A DNA stretch of 64,000 nt, taken from contig NZ_JAUCBR010000004.1 of NCBI RefSeq assembly GCF_034676725.1, positions 4,120,001 through 4,184,000 of the forward strand, read 5' to 3'. This DNA comes from Denitromonas sp. Lineage in GTDB: Bacteria > Pseudomonadota > Gammaproteobacteria > Burkholderiales > Rhodocyclaceae. This document shows, in pieces, positions 7,901 to 15,864 of this stretch. The position numbers and the translations under genes were made by a program. Numbering within the stretch: position 1 is the stretch's first letter; each line of letters starts with the position of its first letter. Below the pieces are notes generated by a model. It did not search any database. It worked only from the letters and a program-made list of their open reading frames with translations, and was not told where the DNA came from.

Positions 7901-9885
7901 ATCAAGGCCGTGCTGGCAACCACTTCGGTGTCGGTGGTGCAGGTGCCGGTGTAGTTGGTTTTGCAGCCGGGATAGGGTTCGGGCGAGTCGGGCGCGAACA
8001 TGATGGGCACGCAGTTGCCTGCGTTCGAGCCATCGCAAATCGGTGTGCCCTGGTACCGAACGACGGCGTGCTGGGTGTCGATCTGTGCTGTGTTGATGAC
8101 TTCGGTGGCGCTGATGCGGATGTCGCGGCCGTGGAGTGTTTTTTGGTTTTCGAAACCGGCGGGCAAGGTGATGCTGAGGTCGCCCGTGGCGTCGAAGATG
8201 TCGCGGTTGATGTAACGGGCGGTGCCCGACGGGCTGGGCGCGCTGAGGTCGGCGAGAAGCGTGGTGCGCAGATCGCTGGGTGGGTTGAACCGATCGGCCT
8301 CCGGTAACAGATAGAGGTTGCCAGCGGCGTTGAAGCTTTGCGTGCCCGGGGAGGTGAACTCGTTACGGTCGCCCGGCGCGAAGACGAAGAGGTCGCGCGT
8401 CGTGCTGACGCTGCCGGCCCGGTGTTGCGGTGTTTGGTAGGCCCCGGCGAATTGGCCGCGTTGGGCTTGCCAGACAAAGGCATCGCGCCCGGCGCTGAGG
8501 CTGCCGCCGTCGTTTTCGATCAGGTTGAAGTAGAGGTCTTGCCCCGCCGCAATGGCGCCGGTATTGGCCAGTTGCGCGCCGGGGCCAGCACCGAACTGCG
8601 CGTAGAAGGTTTCGCCAAAGGCGCCGGGCAAGCTGGCGGCGGCGCTCTTCGGGCTGAGCGCGCTCAGGACGGCATCAATGGTGCCGCCAGCGCTGAGGGT
8701 GCCGGTGTTGAGGCCGGTCAGCACGTTGCCGAAGCTCAGATTGCCCGCTGCGGCGACGGTGCCGTGGTTGATGAACTGCGTGTGTGCATCGGAGTTGTCG
8801 CCAATGAAGCCCAGTTCGATGTTGCCGGCGGTAGTGCGCAACGCCCCACCTGGTGCGACGTCCAGCACCATGCCGATGACTTGCAGATCACGCGCCGCCG
8901 TGATTTGCCCGGTGATCAGCGAGTCCCACGCGCCTACGTTGTAGATTCCAACATCGCGTCCTGCGCTGAGTGTGCCGCCCAGTTCGAGTGTTTCGCGCGA
9001 GGCGATGGTGATATCGCTGAACGCCGCCACCGGTGCGGCGGTGCGTACGCCGATCTGGTCCCCGCTGGTGATGAGCTGGATGCTGTCGGCGGACACGCTT
9101 TGGCCAATATCGATGGCGTAACTGGCGGCCGGAAAGGGGAACGGCCCCACTCCGCTTCGACCCGCGTCAGTCAGCGTCAGCGTCTCGGCGTTGGCGTAAA
9201 AACGCCCGGCGATGAGATTGAGGTCAGCCTGGGTGCTGATGGCCCCTTGCGTGCGCAGGGTGTGGCCAATCAAATCCAGTCGGGTGGCCAGCACGCTCAG
9301 GCCGCTGGCGCCGATGTCGATCTGCCCGCCGGTGACATCGAAGCGCAAAGCGCCGTTGTCAAAGCCGGGGCGGCCGGTGGTCAATTGCACATGCGGCGTA
9401 TTGATGAAACCGCAACCGTTGCAGGTGATGCCGTTGGGGTTGGCGATGATCACCCGTGCCGACTGGCCCGCAACCTCCAGCGTGCCGAGCAGGCTAGAGG
9501 GCTGGTTGCTGGTGACTTCGTTGAGAATCACCTGTGCGGCCCCGCCGGCCAGATTGGGGTTGGCGCCGAGCGTGCCCACCAGGGTGCTGTTGGTGGAGGT
9601 CGTGGCGTTGTTGAGCACCATGCCCTGCGTCGGCACGTCGAACTGTTGCCACTTGTTGTGCGACAGCCCGCTGGCATCCGGGGTGACGATGTTGACCACC
9701 GGCACGCTGCCTGCATTAGTCACACCGGCATGATTTTGTGGCGCGGCGCCACTGTCGGGCGTGGCGCCGGCCAGGGCGCCGTACGGTGACAGGGTAAAGG
9801 TGACCAGCACGGCGCTGGCGATCGGCCGTCGGATGGCGTGCAGCAGGGCCATCAGCGACAAGGGGGCAGATTTGGCGTAAGACAT
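4942..9885 (-). CDS. TpsA/CdiA-like exoprotein with C-terminal RNase-like toxin
   Basis: A 1647-residue two-partner-secretion protein. The N-terminus has an extended signal peptide (to about residue 40). A haemagglutination/TPS domain (about 45-200) carries NPNL at 109-112 and NPNGI at 149-153, the motifs recognised by the TpsB partner. A beta-helical repeat stalk follows to about 850, then a DUF637-like and hydrophobic pretoxin region (about 930-1420) with NNFL. The last ~90 residues hold HVLDH (H1565, H1569), H1579, WIVDMGRQVGT and a terminal ITAFPK, resembling EndoU/BECR-fold RNase toxins. At 1647 residues it is short for CdiA (usually over 2500), so the stalk is reduced. Start chosen for a GAGGGCGG ribosome site. 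Export is doubtful because the partner tpsB is frameshifted. Confidence 0.85.
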   Translation of the reverse strand: MSYAKSAPLSLMALLHAIRRPIASAVLVTFTLSPYGALAGATPDSGAAPQNHAGVTNAGSVPVVNIVTPDASGLSHNKWQQFDVPTQGMVLNNATTSTNSTLVGTLGANPNLAGGAAQVILNEVTSNQPSSLLGTLEVAGQSARVIIANPNGITCNGCGFINTPHVQLTTGRPGFDNGALRFDVTGGQIDIGASGLSVLATRLDLIGHTLRTQGAISTQADLNLIAGRFYANAETLTLTDAGRSGVGPFPFPAASYAIDIGQSVSADSIQLITSGDQIGVRTAAPVAAFSDITIASRETLELGGTLSAGRDVGIYNVGAWDSLITGQITAARDLQVIGMVLDVAPGGALRTTAGNIELGFIGDNSDAHTQFINHGTVAAAGNLSFGNVLTGLNTGTLSAGGTIDAVLSALSPKSAAASLPGAFGETFYAQFGAGPGAQLANTGAIAAGQDLYFNLIENDGGSLSAGRDAFVWQAQRGQFAGAYQTPQHRAGSVSTTRDLFVFAPGDRNEFTSPGTQSFNAAGNLYLLPEADRFNPPSDLRTTLLADLSAPSPSGTARYINRDIFDATGDLSITLPAGFENQKTLHGRDIRISATEVINTAQIDTQHAVVRYQGTPICDGSNAGNCVPIMFAPDSPEPYPGCKTNYTGTCTTDTEVVASTALIEADRDLIIDSPVFSNVGATTLAGGNIDIATNDFFNGQRDYQATWSAEYSAKPFQQAFSGTSCTTCEASIDWSRTAAGTVPLGSIAGNIQAGNVFSVDTHPRSGQPAIMGNTGNSTAPTSGTSNTSSPPTNTPSVTATLAQAITQGAGSVDAAPPALSKFINTGNINAAAIVVKADDIRNGFDTVKDYYQRTGAPQLPPSTIAVANYGTAGTTGAGTYSGAALMQVLPPALASSAPFALTPAEEQAALRNAFLATTGRAWILPGLTWDPATGQSPADQQQAILAANGAAFAIEHGIPVGSALTPAQHAQLGAPALWYVNQGGSLIPTVYLPASWQQQLINLPGGKLDGDVAISLTARHVDNTGFVISDGQLSIDAEALENQKRNAYYYEKRDVEGGTLKIWGDTVQGGGFMQAAQWNLNVDSVYSRSGEFVVTGADAAETAALTSAFEAQIRAELGDSFVFEEAHDNLQTKFKADGGGMGLIAAVVAIVASVFIGPAVSALIGNLAAAGSTFAAAGLGNLAIGSFVTGTLSNAIGQSVATGRVDWNSALKSGAVSGFTAGLTNAPVFDGQSLNQMASVGSLAGTQQSVADGASGIDATRFMGLAGRAVVNAGVSSAIYGTSFGDALKNNLVNDVAAIGANTVGRNTDALTPGNVIYHAMVGAAAAELRGEDPAAAALGAATAALINPLADDFTSATDETTRTAQHAAIATLMAGLVARAAGKDEGTAIGAAQNETFNNFLTQENIEEKCARLAGAQTVAERREILAQMLAVSRENRHAAADGIELVSQQLVLGQEKSRLQTLLDGSNACTANPTCVADAQRSIAQIEQILAAPDIAERMVPYKLAAEVALGLLPVSSVLEAAVVGRVSNSPAGKLAYDAATKSWISPGGLVYGQGSVHGNRVLHVLDHTVPNASKPVHSLFSVDRKQVIGLVDEAWAARVGPGILQANGNRTWIVDMGRQVGTGGQTSLQIVVRDGTTQVITAFPK
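5642..7094. repeat. 1.45-kb direct repeat, copy B (inside tpsA)
   Basis: Partner of 626-2078 at offset 5016 with no gaps. It encodes tpsA residues about 931-1415. Homology ends on the toxin side near the pretoxin segment EEKCARLAGA, so the variable toxin lies outside the repeat, as expected if recombination here swaps toxin ends. Confidence 0.9.
6877..6986. repeat. 110-bp module-boundary repeat, copy 3 (in tpsA)
   Basis: The in-context copy of the boundary repeat, encoding ALWYVNQGGSLIPTVYLPAS and the following LINLPGG. Related to 1861-1970 and 4611-4720. Confidence 0.75.
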
Positions 9886-9895
9886 CGGTCCGCCC

Positions 9896-10708
9896 TCAGG
9901 GATTGACGCGGATGTGCGCGCCGCGCATCAGGTCGATCACCAGCTGCTTGCCTTGGGCCTCGATGGCCTGGCTGGCCAGCGCGATGCGTAGGGTGTCGCG
10001 CACGGCGGTGTAGTCGGGCACGAGGGTGTCGCGCATCGCGTCGAGTCGAACCAGCGCCCAGCTGTCGCCCAGGGCGATGGGCGCGCTGATCTGGCCGGGT
10101 TTGAGTGTCAGGACCGCTTCAGCGATGGGCGTCGGCAGACCGTTAGTGTCGCCATCGCGCACGGGTTGGCGGAAGCTGATCCAGTCCAGTTCGCCGCCGC
10201 GCGCGGCAGACGGTACGCGCGAAGTGCGTCGTGCAACGGTGGCGAATTCAGCGCCCTGGGCCAGTTGCGCCGCAGCGGCGCGTAGCGCCGGCTCATCGGG
10301 CGTTTGAATCAGGCTGAGACGAAACTCCTTGGCGCCCAAACGGGCGACGATGTCGTCGTAGCGCGCGCGGATGGCACGCTCCGTCGGCTCGACGGGTTTG
10401 ACCTGCGTGGCGATGTAGGCCTCGATGGCGGCCTGGCGCTTGGCCCGCTCGATGGCGGCAAGCGTGGCCGGGGCGGTGTCGAGGCCCGCGGCCTTGGCGC
10501 GTTGCCACATTAACTCTTCGGCCAGCACCTGGTCGCGCAATTGCTGGTGGACTTCAGCGGTGACGGTCACGCCGCGCCGCTGAGCTTGCGCAACGACCGC
10601 TTCAAGGCTTGCGGCAGGGACATCAACGCCATTGACGACCGCCATCGGCGGCGTCGCAAAAACGGAGAAGGAAGCGAGCGCGCACAGGGCAAAGGTGAGG
10701 AGCTTCAT
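9896..10708 (-). CDS. Periplasmic parvulin-type peptidyl-prolyl isomerase
   Basis: A 270-residue protein starting at ATG 10708; a TTG seven codons earlier is possible. It has a clear signal peptide (KLLTFALCALASFSVFA) and a SurA/PpiC-like layout: an N-terminal helical chaperone part (about 20-120), then a parvulin domain (about 125-240) with GGELDWISF and AVLTLKPGQISAPI. It would isomerise prolyl bonds or hold unfolded clients in the periplasm. It sits between tpsB and tpsA, 10 bp upstream of the tpsA start, so its natural client is probably the unfolded TpsA chain in transit to TpsB. This dedicated role is inferred from position; the isomerase call is from family motifs. Confidence 0.82.
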   Translation of the reverse strand: MKLLTFALCALASFSVFATPPMAVVNGVDVPAASLEAVVAQAQRRGVTVTAEVHQQLRDQVLAEELMWQRAKAAGLDTAPATLAAIERAKRQAAIEAYIATQVKPVEPTERAIRARYDDIVARLGAKEFRLSLIQTPDEPALRAAAAQLAQGAEFATVARRTSRVPSAARGGELDWISFRQPVRDGDTNGLPTPIAEAVLTLKPGQISAPIALGDSWALVRLDAMRDTLVPDYTAVRDTLRIALASQAIEAQGKQLVIDLMRGAHIRVNP

Positions 10709-10735
10709 GGCAGCAGATCCGGAAGGCAAAATGGG

Positions 10736-12377
10736 TCAGAATTCATAGGAGAGCGTGGCGTGCAGGCGCCACGCGTGACGATCGATGTCGGGGCTGTGGC
10801 GCAGGGGCGCTGAGAGCACGGCCTCCCACATCAAGCCATTGCCGATCCCGCGGATGCCGATGCCGAGGCTCGACAAGGTGTGCCGCGCACGACCTGCGAG
10901 CCAGGTGCTGCCGTGGTCGAGATGAATGAAAGGCACGGGCGTGAGTCGGCGCTGGGCGAAGGCGGTGAGAAAGCGTGCTTCAGTGCGAATCAGGTAGCCG
11001 GTATCGCCCGAGAGCGCCGACTCTTCAAAGCCACGCACCGAGGCCATGCCGCCGAGGCTGATCTGTTCGGCGCCAATGAGGCTGACGTCGGCGCGCTGTG
11101 CGGAGAACTGGCTGGCGAGCTCGACGTCTTGATTCGGGCGCGCGATGGCCCCCGCGTTGAATGACAGCTTGGTGAATTGGTGGTGAACATGCGTGCGCGG
11201 CAGGTGCTCGGCGTCCTCAGGGGCGCCAAGGATCGGCAGGCCAAAGGACAGGCCTGGTTCGACGTAGTACTGATAACCCACGCCTTGGCGGAGCCGGCTC
11301 CAGCTCAGGCGCGCCACGGCGCTGCGTTCGGTGTCCAGATGCGTTCGACGCCAAGGTGCGCGCAGCGCGAGAGCGGGTCAGGGTGAGGTCCAGCGCATCG
11401 CGCCCCTCCTTGCTCAATGACAGCACCCGGTTCCAGCCCAGCGCGATGCTCAGCGCACGACTGGTGTAGTCGAGGCCCAGCAAGCCGGGAGCCGACTCTG
11501 AACCTGACACCGTCGCGGACCAGGTATTGAAGCCTTGTGGTACGGCAATGGACGCAAACACGGTATTGCTGCGCTCAGAGCCCACAACCGCCAGTTGAAT
11601 GTCGTCAAACAGACCGAGCGTGTTCTCCAGATGGCCTTGCAGCCGCAAGCGGCCAGAGCCGGTGCTGCGCTGGCCCTGATTGTCGGCTCCGATTGATGCG
11701 CGCCAGGGGCGGCCGGCTTTGAGCTGGATGTCCAGCACGCTGCTGCCGACGGCGTCGCCGGGCTGGATCTGCACCTGCGCCTGATACATGCGCAGCCGAT
11801 TGATCTGTTGCACGCCCTGCTCCAGCGCCTCCAGTGCCAGCACATCACCTTCAGCGACCGGCAGGACGCGGGCAAGCGCATCGGCGTCAGCCGCTGGCGC
11901 ATGGATGGCTTCGATACGCCCCGGCACCAACTCGATGGCCACTTCACCGCGACGCCAATCGATACCGACCAGCCGCGCCCGACTGGTCACCCAGCCAGCT
12001 TCGACGAGCTGGGCGTCAAGCTGGCGAATAAGCAAAGCGATACGCCGCTGACCCAGCGGTACCCGCTCGAACGGCGCAGTGATGGCGGCTACTTGAACGG
12101 GACTCAGAAGTGCGTGCGCGTCAATGCGTACGGTGGCCGGATTCAATACCGGCCCTGGCTCATCGATTTCCGATGCTTGCGTTGTCAGCGGTACCGGAGC
12201 GCTCGGCCCGGTAGGAAGTCCCGGAGCTTCGAGCTGTTGCGTTCGCTGGCGCTGACGTTGTTCGTCAAGCAAACGGTCTGCAGGCTCCAGTGCGGCGCTG
12301 ACCACGCTCGGGATCAACCCGAGCAGCAACAGGAATCCAGACGGACTCAGAGACGACAGGGTCGAGGCGGGGCGCAT
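10736..12377 (-). pseudogene. TpsB/FhaC-like outer-membrane transporter, frameshifted
   Basis: Two overlapping frames together make one TpsB of about 547 residues, normal for the family. The first (from ATG 12377) has a signal peptide, a POTRA region with FERVPLGQRRIALLIRQL, and the first half of a 16-strand barrel up to LDLTLTRSR. The second (ending 10736) resumes at LDTERSAVARLSWSR and carries the conserved VRGF motif (ASVRGFEES) and the final C-terminal strand ending in F. The frame changes once, near 11340-11365. TpsB proteins thread their TpsA partner across the outer membrane, so a real frameshift would silence the whole system. Excellent conservation on both sides suggests a sequencing error or very recent mutation. 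Confidence 0.85.
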
Positions 12378-12751
12378 CGCGGACCATCAATTTTTGGGAA
12401 GGTCGCATTCTATTTGGGCGAACCGCAAATGACATAGAACTTTGTCACGAATCGATCAGGGTAAATCGAGAAGGCCGCAATAGTCTTTTTGGGCATGGGG
12501 TGGCGGCCGTTTTTGACACCGAACGGAATGATGAGCGCTACCTGCTCGCTTTCGGTCGCTACATTGGCAGTGCCTTCGTATTGGAACGAACAGGCGAGCG
12601 CGTCAAAGCTTTGGTTTGAATCACCGCCTTCGCCAATGCGCTGCCAGCGAGTCCTCGCGGTTTTACGGTGTTTGGCCGAACGCCTACATCAATGCCGCGG
12701 CGGCCGGCAATGGCGGGGCCCCGCGCACCCGCGAGGTCCATATCCCGGCGC
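12378..12751. other. Intergenic region upstream of tpsB
   Basis: About 370 bp between the recombinase stop and the tpsB start. It must hold the tpsB promoter. I see no convincing gene: the plus-strand frame crossing it continues into the antisense of the recombinase. No clear -35/-10 pair or terminator was recognised. Confidence 0.5.
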
Positions 12752-13366
12752 TTAGATTTCTGTCTGCTCCGAGATTTCCAATGCGTCATCGACTTCAATG
12801 CCCAGATACCGAACCGTGCTCTCGAGCTTTGTATGGCCAAGCAACAACTGGACAGCCCGGAGATTCTTCGTCCGTTTGTAAATCAAGGTCGCTTTCGTTC
12901 GGCGCATCGAATGCGTCCCATAGCGCGTCGGGTCGAGGCCGATCACGGCCACCCATTGATCAACAATCCTCGCGTACTGACGTGTTGATAGATGGGGTGA
13001 GTTATTTAGACGGCTGGGGAACAAGTAGTCGTCAGAGCGCAGGCCGGCTTTCTCAATCCATGCAGCAACAGCGAGCCGAGTGGGCTCAGTGAGTTCGAAC
13101 TGAACAGGGCGTCGGGTCTTTCGCTGAACAATCATTGCTCGGGGCAGAATCTGTCCGCCGTGCGTAACGTCACGAACACGAAGGCTGACGAGATCGCACC
13201 CCCGCAGCTTGCTATCAATTGCTAGATTGAACAGCGCCAGATCACGGGTTCGATGCGCTTGTTGAAGATGAAAGCGAATGCCCCAAACGTCCTTCGGTTT
13301 CAGTGGCGGCTTCTGGCCGATGAGCTTGCCCTTGTTCCAGGCGTCCCGATGTTGGGCGGCTTCCAT
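12752..13366 (-). CDS. Stand-alone tyrosine recombinase/integrase
   Basis: A 204-residue tyrosine recombinase. The start at ATG 13366 is chosen because GAAGGAG precedes it at good spacing; frames upstream are open but lack a better site. Catalytic residues are in place: R55 (SKLRGCDLVSLRV), K83, H152 and R155 (HSMRR), H178 (LLGHTK) and nucleophile Y187 (VRYLG). It is short for an integrase because the N-terminal SAM-like core-binding domain is minimal. Small recombinases of this type are common as solitary genes on plasmids and chromosomes. It lies beside the toxin locus, but no att sites or other phage genes are visible, so a role in moving the locus is only a possibility. Confidence 0.88.
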   Translation of the reverse strand: MEAAQHRDAWNKGKLIGQKPPLKPKDVWGIRFHLQQAHRTRDLALFNLAIDSKLRGCDLVSLRVRDVTHGGQILPRAMIVQRKTRRPVQFELTEPTRLAVAAWIEKAGLRSDDYLFPSRLNNSPHLSTRQYARIVDQWVAVIGLDPTRYGTHSMRRTKATLIYKRTKNLRAVQLLLGHTKLESTVRYLGIEVDDALEISEQTEI

Positions 13367-13535
13367 GACAGACTCCTTCTCGTTGATCGGAGTCTGATTG
13401 TTCATCCTAGGGCAGATGCCTGCTAAAGGTTTGAGCACACGAATGGCTGCTATCCGTCGAATGGTGGCCGTTCAATGGTGTCGAGACCACCGGCAGCTGA
13501 GGCCGATAAGGCGACGCCCCCGGTCCTTAAAATTC
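13367..13535. other. Short intergenic region
   Basis: Separates the recombinase start from the end of the LysR gene. It holds the recombinase ribosome site (GAAGGAG). No gene or clear terminator is seen. Confidence 0.4.
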
Positions 13536-14480
13536 TCAGCGACCCGCCGTTGCACCGCCCTCCCCCTTCCCCACCCCATCCGCAATCCCCAACATGAAAT
13601 CCACAACCACCCGCACCCGTGGCGCACGGTAGCGGTCGGCGTGGTAGATGAGCCAGTTGCTGCCCTGATAGCGGCCGAGCAGTTGCCAGCCGGGTAGCAC
13701 GGGGACCAGCGTGCCGCTGGCCAGTTGCTGGCGGGTGGTGAAGTCGGGCAGGCAGGCGATGCCGTAGCCGGCTTGGGCGGCGTCGCGGCGCATTTCGCTG
13801 TGGTTGCTGGCGTAGCGACCGCGCACGTGCACCACGCTGCGCTCGGCGCCGCGCACCAGGCACCATTCGTCGTCGCCGGGTAGTTCGGCCAGGTGCAGGC
13901 AGCTGTGCCGGGCGAGGTCGGCGGGTTGCTGGGGCGTGCCTTCGCGCGCGAGGTAGGCGGGGCTGGCGTAGAGCAGTGTGCGCACTTCCATGAAGGGGCG
14001 GGCGACGAAGCCCGGCGGCGGGTCGCCGAATTGCAGGGCGATGTCGACGCCTTGGGCGATGAGGTCCACGGCCTGGTCGCTCATCATCAGTTCGAGGTCG
14101 AGCCGGGGGTAGGCATCAAGCAGGGCCGGTAGTTGGGGGTGGATGAGCTGGCACAGCGCGGCCTTGGGGGCGGCGATGCGCACCCGGCCTTCCACATTGC
14201 TGGCGTGGCTGGCGGCGCCGTCGCAGGCGGCGTGGGCCGCGTCGAGCATGCTGCGGGCGTGGCGCAGCACTTCTTGCCCGCCGGCGGTGAGGTGCAGGCG
14301 GCGGGTGCTGCGTTCGAGCACGGTGAGGCCGAGCGCGGCTTCGAGTCGGGCAATCTGCCGGCTGACGGCCGACGGGGTGGTGCCCTGCGCGCGGGCGGCG
14401 GCGCTGAACGAGCCGGCTTCGGTCACGGTTACCAGCGCGGCGAGGTCGGACAGCAGGGGGAGGAGCTCATTTGTTCTCAC
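13536..14480 (-). CDS. LysR-family transcriptional regulator
   Basis: A 314-residue LysR protein. No ATG is available; GTG at 14480 is preferred because AAGGA lies 10 bases upstream. The N-terminal winged helix-turn-helix (about residues 5-65) includes GSFSAAARAQGTTPSAVSRQ. The co-inducer-binding domain spans about 90-300. It is divergent from the DMT transporter at 14580, with about 100 bp between them, the usual layout in which a LysR regulator controls its neighbour and itself. Effector unknown. The run EVRTLLYASPAYL is typical of the CrgA/AaeR-like subgroup. Confidence 0.9.
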   Translation of the reverse strand: MRTNELLPLLSDLAALVTVTEAGSFSAAARAQGTTPSAVSRQIARLEAALGLTVLERSTRRLHLTAGGQEVLRHARSMLDAAHAACDGAASHASNVEGRVRIAAPKAALCQLIHPQLPALLDAYPRLDLELMMSDQAVDLIAQGVDIALQFGDPPPGFVARPFMEVRTLLYASPAYLAREGTPQQPADLARHSCLHLAELPGDDEWCLVRGAERSVVHVRGRYASNHSEMRRDAAQAGYGIACLPDFTTRQQLASGTLVPVLPGWQLLGRYQGSNWLIYHADRYRAPRVRVVVDFMLGIADGVGKGEGGATAGR

Positions 14481-14579
14481 AGCGCACAAATCCTTTGCGT
14501 TGATAGCGGATTATCGCTTCGCGTACCTAGTTTCATACTGCTTGCCAGTCGATGCAACCACGCTGAGTGAGCCGAAACG

Positions 14580-15569
14580 ATGATCCGCCTGCCCTCCGCC
14601 ACTGCCCTGCCCCAGCTGCCACCCGCCGTCTTGCTGCTGCTCACCGCCGCCATCTGGGGCAGCAGCTACAGCGTGGTGAAGACCGCGCTTGCGTGGTATC
14701 CGGTAGCGGGGGTGATCGCCATCCGTTTTCTGCTCACCGCGCTGGTGCTGGCGCCGTACTGGTTGCGCCTGCCGGCGGCGCAGCGGCGGCAGACGCTGGC
14801 GTTGGCGGTGCCGACCAGCCTCGGGCTGTTGGCCATTTTCTTTGCCGAGACGGCAGGCGTGGCGCACACGAGTGCGGGCAATGCGGCGTTTTTGATCAGC
14901 CTGTGCCTGCTGCTGACGCTGCCGGTGGAGTGGGCATGGTTTGGCCGCCGCCCGGCCGCGCGGCTGTGGCTGGCAGCGGGTGTCTCGCTGCTGGGCACCT
15001 GGCTGCTCACCGACGTGGCAGCCGGTGGGCTCAATGGCGGCGACGCCCTCATGCTGCTGGCGGCGCTGCTGCGCGCATTTCAGGGCTGCCTGACCACTCG
15101 CCTGCTGCGCGGCAAGTCGGTGGACCACCTGGGGCTCACGGCAGCGCAGGGTTTGATGGTGGGCGGCGGTGCGCTGGCGGTGCTGGTATTCACCGGCGGC
15201 GTGCCGGCGCTGCCCACGGTCGGCGCGTTCTGGGCGGCACTGATGTACCTCACGCTGGCGTGCACGCTGTTTGCGTTCTGGGCCATGAACCGCGCGCTGG
15301 CGCAAAGCAGCCCGACCCAGGTGGCGCTACTGCTGGGCAGCGAGCCGCTGTGGGGGGCGCTGTTTGCCGTGCTCTGGCTCGGCGAACCGTTGGGTGCGAG
15401 CGGCTGGCTGGGTGGCGTGATGATTGCGGGGGCGGCGCTTTGGGTGTCGGTGCCCGCTGGCCACGGCGGCCCCGGGGGCGCTGCGCTTGCCCGGGCTACG
15501 TTGGGCTTGAGGCGTTGGGCGAGCATCGTCCGAGCGCCGGGGCGACGTCGGGCGCGAAACGAGGTGTAG
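14580..15569 (+). CDS. EamA/DMT-family transporter
   Basis: A 329-residue inner-membrane protein with about ten hydrophobic segments arranged as two EamA repeats (about residues 12-145 and 155-290). The first repeat begins with the typical LLTAAIWGSSYSVVKTAL. Members export or import amino acids, metabolites or drugs, but the substrate cannot be read from sequence. The last ~35 residues (after VSVPAGHGG) are arginine-rich and low-complexity, longer than usual. Divergent LysR gene at 13536-14480 is the likely regulator. Confidence 0.88.
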   Translation: MIRLPSATALPQLPPAVLLLLTAAIWGSSYSVVKTALAWYPVAGVIAIRFLLTALVLAPYWLRLPAAQRRQTLALAVPTSLGLLAIFFAETAGVAHTSAGNAAFLISLCLLLTLPVEWAWFGRRPAARLWLAAGVSLLGTWLLTDVAAGGLNGGDALMLLAALLRAFQGCLTTRLLRGKSVDHLGLTAAQGLMVGGGALAVLVFTGGVPALPTVGAFWAALMYLTLACTLFAFWAMNRALAQSSPTQVALLLGSEPLWGALFAVLWLGEPLGASGWLGGVMIAGAALWVSVPAGHGGPGGAALARATLGLRRWASIVRAPGRRRARNEV

Positions 15570-15864
15570 CGCGTCGGGTCGGTGGGTGCGCACCTATTGG
15601 CGGAGATGTCTGGCGGTCTGCCCGATTCCACTGGCCGCGGGGACGGCGCTTTGAGTGTCGTTGCCGCGGCCTCGGGGGCGGGTCGGGCGCAGCAACTGGT
15701 GGGCGGAACCTGCCGCCCGGGGTGTGATGCTTGATTTGCCCCCACGCCGTGACGCGCCGTGGCATGCTGCGCGCTCATTACACGGACGTGGCGTGCCTCA
15801 TGGGTGAGGTGTGCGCCTGCCGGACACGGCACGCGCTGCGGCAGGCGGCGCAACAGGGAGCATC
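15570..15864. other. Intergenic region, nothing recognised
   Basis: About 295 bp of GC-rich sequence between the transporter and the SUMF1-domain gene. Only a ribosome-site-like cagggag before 15865 is evident. No clear terminator or gene. Confidence 0.4.

Noticed and set aside
8338..9789. A 483-codon plus-strand frame opposite tpsA
   Set aside because: Antisense of the TPS and stalk region, which has clear signal peptide and NPNGI motifs on the other strand.
11340..11400. Programmed ribosomal frameshifting in tpsB
   Set aside because: No slippery heptamer or stimulatory structure is evident, and TpsB families are not known to use it.
12616..13092. A plus-strand frame crossing the tpsB upstream region
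   Set aside because: Most of it is antisense to the tyrosine recombinase; the rest shows no recognisable protein features.
12752..14480. A prophage or integrative element
   Set aside because: Only one recombinase is present; no structural, replication or transfer genes and no att repeats are visible.
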